From Taxawa tesnikishii (nom. ined.) (lineage: Eukaryota > Ascomycota > Dothideomycetes > Dothideales), in NCBI GenBank assembly GCA_030247885.1, contig JAPDRO010000001.1, positions 1,798,001 through 1,862,000 of the forward strand: a DNA stretch of 64,000 nt, in the 5' to 3' direction. The position numbers were made by a program, and so were the translations under genes. Positions 58,506 through 64,000 of the stretch are shown here, one piece after another. Every line of letters begins with the position of its first letter. Position 1 is the first letter of the stretch. The notes under the pieces were generated by a model. That model did not search any database. It was given only the letters and a program-made list of their open reading frames with translations, and was not told where the DNA came from.

Positions 58506-59107
58506 GGTGTCAATGCTGCTATCCTGCGATTCGGCCAAAGAAAAAAAGAATCGCAATCACAACTTGTTACGGCCTTCAGAAGAATTGGGCAGGAATGCGA
58601 GCAAAGAGAGAAGTGAGCTTCAATGGCTCAGTTATGATATGGGATGGTGGGTCACGGGGTGCATCTATGCAAGAAGACGTAGAGTGTTCAATTCTTACTG
58701 TTGACGAAGCTCGACAGAACCAGGTTCGTGGGGAACCTCATACACGCTCCTATGTTATTCATGGTTCATGACGATTGTTGATGACTTCCGTCCTCGAGTG
58801 CCGCAGCCAGCTGCACGGTGACAGCGGTGCTTCGAAGCTTGCCCCTCCTTCCACCTCGGTCGGCTCAAATGCACCGTCTCAGCCGAAGTGGGCCGGCCTA
58901 GTGGGGGTGAGACACTTTGGCAGGAAGCTGTCTCGGTCTATCCGAGTGGACTCCCGAAGCACTTCCCGACGTTTGTTTGCCTGCTTCTGGACAGAATTCG
59001 TTGTTCGTAGTTCGGCACGCTATCTGGAGCAACACTGGCTTCTTTGGGAAACTATGTACAGTGTAGAGCGCTGCAGAGTCAGGCCTCTCTAGCCCACTGG
59101 CCCGTCT
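58506..59107. other. Intergenic, hydrolase promoter
   Basis: This lies between two genes read leftward. It contains an A-rich run near 58540 and nothing else recognisable. Confidence 0.5.
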
Positions 59108-60368
59108 TCAATCGTACCATATCGCATTCATGCCAAAGCCCGGTTCTGAGACCTTGCAGCGCGCGACTCTCGCAAGGAACTCCTCGTTCCAGCGATATAT
59201 CTCCAAGTATCCATCTTGGTCATCGGTCAACGCGAGGTACTCGTCGCTCCACGGACACGGGCTCACGGCGTTTGAGTGACCGCCGCTTGTCGGGGTTGGG
59301 TTAAGGCATATCTGACGCTCAATCTGACCGGCGGGACCAAGCTTGAATGCGGCAATGTAACCGGTGACATCGAATGAATTGGACCGAGAGGTTGCGAACA
59401 GATACTTGGCGCTGTGAGAGAGGAACACTACATCCGAGCGATACATCTTCTTCGCATTTGGAACACCTAAGTCCTCGTATCAGTCATTGGCTCGGGACGT
59501 ACGACGACGTGTCGCCGTACCTGGGGGATCAGCGGGTACGTTGTCCGCGTCCACACGGGCATGTGCGTGTGCTCGTCGATCACGTAGACCGCAAGGTTGT
59601 TGCCTGCTTCCATCAGCGCATACAGATATGCTCCGCTGGGGTGCATCTCCACCCATCTAGGGTGGTCGCCAGGCTGTGGAGCATCGACGCTCCCAACGAG
59701 CGTCAACTCGCCCGTCTTGCCATCCTTCTTGTGCGTCCAAATCTTGTTCGCCCACATGTCTGCTGAGTACAGATACGTTTCAGTAGGGTCGAAGACCATG
59801 CCATGGATCGCGGTTTGCGGGCTGTACTCGAAGTTCTGAACGTTCTCTTTCAGGGCTCCGTTCTCGTCTACGGAGAAGTTGTTTCCGAACCCGGCATGGT
59901 CATAGAATGGGTTGCCGTACACGTTGTACGGGGCTGCTTTGCTGCTAGGACGAAGATGGCTCGGGTTTTGGTGTCTGCGTCGTTTGCTTTGGCTGCAGCC
60001 GATCGTGAGCGTGATTCCGAAGAGGCCTTCCAGCGCTACGCTACGTACGATGTCCTCCCATAGGATGCGATCCATTGTGGACAATCTCTGTCGGACTCTT
60101 GACGCTGAAGCTGGACCACTTCTTCATGGCAGCTCCATAAATGGTCTTTCTCTTGTGCTGGAGGCAGGAAACATCGCGTCAAGCTGAAAGAATCCAAGAA
60201 TACTACTCAGAAGCGGTCACTTACATCGAATGTCATCCACGAGATGGGTTCATCCTTGGGAATCTCTGTCCTCTTGATGAGCTTCAGACTCAATGCTTCG
60301 TCGTCAAACTCAAATGAGAAAATGGCTCCTGGAGGAGTCCACGTGCCGACCATCAAATGGTGCAACAT
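59108..60368 (-). CDS. 3-carboxy-cis,cis-muconate cyclase-like enzyme, CMLE (one frame break)
   Basis: This is a seven-bladed beta-propeller lactonizing enzyme of the fungal CMLE family, which turns 3-carboxy-cis,cis-muconate into a muconolactone in the protocatechuate branch. Key stretches are LMVGTWTPPGAIFSFEFDDE, NPFYDHAGFGNNFSVDENGA, GMVFDPTETYLYSADMWANK and RQICLNPTPTSGGHSNAVSP. Introns 60158-60224, 59993-60048 and 59474-59520 match the family at each joint (MTFD-HKRKTIYGAAM; GGHPKANDADTKTR; PLIPQ-DLGVPNAKK). The frame breaks at a GGGG run at 59930-59933; one extra base would join VLAAKQP to PYNVYGNPF, giving about 363 residues. The frame is also open upstream to an ATG at 60527, adding 53 residues with no acidic residue that look like a mitochondrial presequence. 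It diverges from the dioxygenase at 61274. Confidence 0.9.
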
Positions 60369-60582
60369 GTTGGAGCAGGAAGACGAATGGAAGTGTCTTT
60401 GTGGAAAGCGACGACGGATACGAGATGCAATGCTGGACTTGCGTGATGCTATCCTTTGATACGGGAGAAGGCGCAATGCCATACGGGAAGCAATTCCACG
60501 CCCAAAGCGCAACGCGACAAACAACAAGGACCTCTAATGCGCGAAACTGAGACCAATGGGAGCCTGCCAAATTCATTACGGC

Positions 60583-60609
60583 GCCCCTCACTGCCCCTCA
60601 CTGCCCCTC
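60583..60609. repeat. Tandem 10-bp repeat with three CCCCT (STRE-like) boxes
   Basis: GCCCCTCACT occurs twice in full and a third time in part (GCCCCTC), with an exact 10-bp period. CCCCT is the core of the stress response element read by Msn2/4-type zinc-finger factors. The repeat lies 215 bp upstream of the shorter CMLE start and about 665 bp upstream of the dioxygenase. Confidence 0.8.
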
Positions 60610-61111
60610 GTCACGCTTGGCCGCGTGTCTCTAAACCATGACTTCTGGCCGGGTTAAACGTTCAACCAACCTTTGCTGTTGCGCCTCGGATCAGCCCGAT
60701 ACATGTGTTTTTGGGAGGGGCCGATCCGAGAACAAAGCAGCGTGTTCCCTACGGCCCAGCTCGCACTCCGGCACTTCTCGTCGTCTGCTATCACACCGAC
60801 CAGTCAAGATTCCATCAGTTCTGACCATTGGTTTCGCGCGTGCCAGGGAAGATGCCGGAGCATCAGCCGCTGCGGGGAAGCAAGCTTAATTAGACAAGGT
60901 GAGCTTGCTGCTTTTTCATGACCATCAACGATCCGTCCGACGAACAGACTTCTGGGCGCTCCGACAGCCGCTGTGCACTGGTCGACGGCTGACGATTCGG
61001 CAAGCTCCCTGGCAGCCTAGCCTCCACACTCAAGCCGAGCGAAATACCGTGTGCCTCCAGCCAGTAACGGTGGAGCAATTGCTGGTCATGAGGGGAATTC
61101 CTTCTTGCAAG

Positions 61112-61119
61112 ATATATAT
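61112..61119 (+). promoter_or_regulatory. TATA-like box of the dioxygenase gene
   Basis: An ATATATAT run lies about 160 bp upstream of the dioxygenase ATG. The following pyrimidine-rich leader (CTTGTCTTGCTCCTCTC) is typical of highly expressed fungal genes. Assignment is by position and motif only. Confidence 0.4.
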
Positions 61120-61273
61120 TGCCCATGACATCCAGCTGAGGTCAAGTAGTCCATCACACTTCACTTGTCTTGCTCCTCTCTCATATCGTTTCCCTTCGTC
61201 TTTGATACCCCTTTACGACGCACCTTTGACTTACTACATCTAACTCTATACTCTCTACGCTTCACCAGCAACC

Positions 61274-62310
61274 ATGGCCTCCAACGACAGGGGAGACATG
61301 AACGCCTCAAGTATGACCCGACCTTCACCCAGAAGGTCATTGACACCATGGGACCAAACGTCACCCCTCGCAACCGTCAGATCTTCACCGCCCTCTTCAG
61401 GCATCTCCACGACTTCACCCGTGAGATCGAGTTGACCCCAGAGGAGTGGATGGCGGGTGTCAGGCTCTTGAACGCGACTGGTCAGATCAGCAACGCGACT
61501 AGAAACGAGATGCACCGTCTGTCTGACATCACTGGTCTTGAATCGTAAGTACTCTCCAAAGCATTGGTACCCTTCAAAAGCTGATTCCATCTGCAGTCTG
61601 GTCACCGAGATTGCCAACCACGTCAGCGCCGAGAACGCTGCCCCAACCTCCTCTGCCATTCTTGGCCCCTTCTGGTCTCCCAACGCACCATGGCGTGAGC
61701 TTGGTGACAGCATTATCCAGGACCCAGCACCTGGTGGAAAGGTCACATTGATGCACGGAACTGTCACGGACATGTCCTCTGGCAAGCCCATTCCGAACGT
61801 CGTTGTAGACATCTGGCAGGCCTCCGCCAACGGCCAGTATGACTTCCAAGACCCAGAGAACCAGTCGGACAACAACCTGCGTGGAAAGTTCCGGACGAAC
61901 TCCGAAGGCAAATACCACTTCTACTGCTTGCGTCCAACCGCATACTCTCTGCCAACTGACGGTAAGTTGCTCCACGGCTCGCGACACTGAAGGGTCTTTG
62001 GCTAACGACGCGTGCTTCAGGCCCAGCCTACACCATCCTGCAGCTCCTCGACCGTCACCCGATGAGACCCGCCCACATCCACTTGATGATCACCCACGAC
62101 GACTACAAGTCAGTCATCACCCAGATCTACCCCAAGGACGACCCATGGCTCGAGACCGACACCGTGTTTGCGGTCAAGGACGACTTGGTCGTCGACTTCA
62201 ACCCCACCGACAAGGACCCCAAGGCTGAGCTGGACATGGAGCTCAACATCATCCTTGCGCCAAACAACATCCACGAGGTCTCCAAGCCGACCAGTAACGC
62301 ACACTCTTAG
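61274..62310 (+). CDS. Intradiol ring-cleavage dioxygenase (one frame break near the start)
   Basis: This is a non-haem Fe(III) enzyme that cleaves a catechol-type ring between the hydroxyls. The N-terminal helical dimerisation domain is present ([37 protein letters not shown]), then the catalytic domain: [26 protein letters not shown] (first Tyr ligand), [10 protein letters not shown] (second Tyr ligand) and RPAHIHLMI (two His ligands). All four iron ligands are therefore present. Introns are 61545-61596 and 61962-62020. From the ATG at 61274 the frame reads [11 protein letters not shown] and then shifts at a CC pair near 61307 into [16 protein letters not shown]. One extra base gives about 308 residues. 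Substrate could be catechol, hydroxyquinol or protocatechuate. The CMLE next door favours protocatechuate; the domain layout alone resembles catechol or hydroxyquinol enzymes. Confidence 0.9.
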
Positions 62311-62760
62311 AGTACCGCGCTCGACGACGACAACACTGGGGTTGCCGATTCGATGTTTGGGTTACTAAATCTAACCTCTGAATGGGTCACGACGGGGTCA
62401 CTGGAGTAGACGGGACATTTTGGATGAGGGTATGGGGAAGGGGAACTTTTAACCGTCTATAGTGTTTATGTGAGAGGGAGACTCAACCGTTGTGAGCGTA
62501 CGGATTAGTTTGGCTTTTGTGTATATGACCGCATGCTTGAGCAATACATGCTACGAAAACGCCGTGTACTCCGTCCGAATCAGACCCATCAAACGGGCAC
62601 GTGAGAGACCAGCAGCTCAGTATAAGAAGCTCCAATCCCCCAGACACAGCCCTGTTCTCTGCATGTTCTCACTCTGCCTGCCAAATCGCTGTGCCAGACT
62701 TCTTACCAAGCCGCCAATCCACCCAACCCAATCACGGCCGATCGTCTGCCTTGCTCAACC
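62311..62760. other. Intergenic, with possible 5' end of the next gene
   Basis: This is the dioxygenase 3' flank and promoter of the CMD-like gene. Somewhere in 62660-62760 the CMD-like gene must begin, but its ATG is not in the frame of the conserved part. Confidence 0.5.
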
Positions 62761-63381
62761 GACCCGGCCGCGAGCTTATCATCCATCTACGAGGACGACA
62801 ATGCGTCTCCCTACTCTCCTCCGGAACCACAGGACCCGTCTCCAGAGACAGCAGCAATCTACGAAAGAATCAAGGAGCGACGAAACCCACGTCCGCTAAC
62901 GAAGCTCGACCTCGCACTCCTCTACAACCCACAGATCGCCGACGGCTGGAACACGCTCCTCGGCGCCATCCGCTCAAAGACGACGCTGCCGGCCGCTCTC
63001 ACCGAACTGGCCGTCTGCCGCATCGCCGTGCTCAACGGCGCCACTTACGAATGGCACGCGCACGCTCCGCTGGCGTTGAAGGGCGGACTGAGCCGCGAGG
63101 CGCTGCAGACGTGCCGCACGGCACCGGCATTCGCAAGGGGTGGCGAGGGCGAGGGCGGGATGAGCGGCGCGGAGTGGGCGATCGTGAGGTACACCGACGC
63201 GATGACGAAGGAGGTCACGGTCAAGGATGAGGTCTTCGAGGGGCTGAAGGCGCACTTTGACGAGAGGCAGATTGTCGAACTGACGGCGACGGTGGCGACG
63301 TACAACTGTGTGAGTCGGTTCTTGGTTGCCTTGGATGTGTGTGAGATGAATGGGAAGGAGATCGAGATGCCGAAGGAGTGA
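62761..63381 (+). CDS. Carboxymuconolactone decarboxylase-family protein (start unresolved)
   Basis: This is a CMD/AhpD-like all-helical protein of about 200 residues. Family stretches are AAIYERIKERRNPRPLTKLD, LALLYNPQIADGWNTLLGAI, LPAALTELAVCRIAVLNGAT and YNCVSRFLVALDVCE near the end. True carboxymuconolactone decarboxylases convert 4-carboxymuconolactone to the enol-lactone. Many relatives instead have peroxidase-like or unknown roles, so the activity is inferred from the neighbours. The conserved frame is open from the left end given here but contains no ATG. ATGs at 62663 and 62801 lie in the next frame, so either one base is missing upstream of about 62770 or there is an unseen first exon. 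The given start is only the left limit of supported coding. Confidence 0.72.
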   Translation, partial: DPAASLSSIYEDDNASPYSPPEPQDPSPETAAIYERIKERRNPRPLTKLDLALLYNPQIADGWNTLLGAIRSKTTLPAALTELAVCRIAVLNGATYEWHAHAPLALKGGLSREALQTCRTAPAFARGGEGEGGMSGAEWAIVRYTDAMTKEVTVKDEVFEGLKAHFDERQIVELTATVATYNCVSRFLVALDVCEMNGKEIEMPKE

Positions 63382-64000
63382 AGGGGTTAAGGCGGGTTGC
63401 CGGAGAGAATGGAAGGTGGCTTTGGGGAGATCTTCAAGGAGGCTGTTGGGTCGCGGACTCGAGCAGCACTTCTGCAAAATTTTGCATTTCATATATCAAC
63501 ACCATACATTGTAGTATTTGTGCTACTTGCAGGCCTCCTGCGCTTGACGTCTGTTGATGTTTGCCGGGGTTCTTCTGATATTCTTCATCGCATTCGCGAT
63601 GGTCCAACGGAAGCATCGACCTACGTGCAATAGGAACTGGTCCATCGCTGTGCGGTGGTTGCCAACGAACTCTGCTTCAGTGACATAGCTCTCTGGGGAA
63701 GACCGTTGGGAAACATGACCAAGTTCGCTAACGCTACAGGAACGGAAGGTATAATATTCTAGTCTCAAAACCTCGGGCATGTGGCTGATCACGACCTTCC
63801 AGCGACCTGGCCCTAGAGTACGGACTGTCCCCAGTGTGAGGTTTGCAAGGGTGGCTGTATGGCAGCAAAGAAAGTCATTTAGGCCAGATGCAATTGTAAA
63901 ACATTCCGAGGTAAGCGCTTCCGAGTGTGACAGCATCGTTGAGGGACCAGGAACACAGCCGAAGGCGTAGAAAACCCCTCATACCAATCATAGTTAGAGA
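63382..64000. other. Right-hand flank
   Basis: This is 3' flank of the CMD-like gene and unassigned sequence to the window edge. A minus-strand open frame at 63523-63936 has no recognisable motif and I do not call it a gene. Confidence 0.45.

Larger units (their letters stand above)
60369..61273. promoter_or_regulatory. Shared divergent promoter of CMLE and the dioxygenase
   Basis: The two catabolic genes start 905 bp apart and face away from each other, so co-regulation is likely. The left 159 bp may be coding if CMLE uses its upstream ATG. The region holds a triple CCCCT repeat (listed) and a TATA-like run near the dioxygenase. The binding site of any aromatic-responsive regulator could not be identified by eye. 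Confidence 0.5.

Noticed and set aside
63523-63936. 137-codon minus-strand open frame at the right edge
   Set aside because: No motif or plausible composition; it overlaps 3' flank of the CMD-like gene.
1-64000. tRNA, rRNA, CRISPR arrays, transposons, LTR or other virus-like elements
   Set aside because: I looked for B-box motifs, terminal repeats, transposase or polymerase motifs and regular spacer arrays and saw none. Only short tandem duplications and microsatellites are present.

Overview
The window is a piece of a filamentous ascomycete (Pezizomycotina) nuclear chromosome. Genes are single and closely spaced, lie on both strands, and carry short introns (about 42-190 bp) with GT...AG ends. 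The gene set is fungal: ATG2, an Mbp1-type APSES factor, a Pom1-like DYRK kinase, a siderophore acyltransferase, a PEX24-family peroxin and several fungal permeases. The secreted PAN-like protein and overall composition suggest a dothideomycete, but that is inference. I see no transposon, virus-derived element, CRISPR array, tRNA or rRNA.

Layout. 0-6 kb: the 3' end of ATG2 (running in from the left edge), a short-chain dehydrogenase and a GABA/choline-type permease. 7-14 kb: a large secreted protein, a 2.7-kb gene-poor gap and a WRAP73-like WD protein. 14-22 kb: a YAT-family amino-acid permease, the relic of an unrecognised gene, a TFIP11-type G-patch splicing factor and coatomer epsilon. 22-31 kb: a coiled-coil membrane protein, a hydroxamate-siderophore acyltransferase, a class I glutamine amidotransferase and NDUFB7 of complex I. 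30.7-41 kb: Mbp1 (divergent from NDUFB7), a small membrane protein, centrin, an AT-hook/coiled-coil protein, the 51-kDa complex I subunit and a MYND protein. 41.9-55.9 kb: a second YAT permease, a Ygr210c-like GTPase with a 10-nt microexon, the Pom1-like kinase and the peroxin. 56.8-63.4 kb: four genes that together look like an aromatic-ring degradation cluster.

The right-hand cluster is the most coherent unit. It holds an intradiol ring-cleavage dioxygenase, a carboxy-muconate cyclase (CMLE), an alpha/beta hydrolase carrying two EthD-like domains at its N-terminus, and a carboxymuconolactone-decarboxylase-family protein. These match the successive steps of the lower beta-ketoadipate pathway. 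CMLE and the dioxygenase diverge from a shared promoter that holds three CCCCT boxes spaced exactly 10 bp apart.

A property of the whole sequence matters for every gene model. At least ten otherwise conserved genes carry reading-frame breaks, and where the site can be placed each corresponds to one missing base, usually in a short homopolymer. Spliced lengths modulo 3 agree with this gene by gene. Several of these genes are normally essential, so the breaks are most likely sequencing or assembly undercalls and not pseudogenes. Coordinates below span the breaks.
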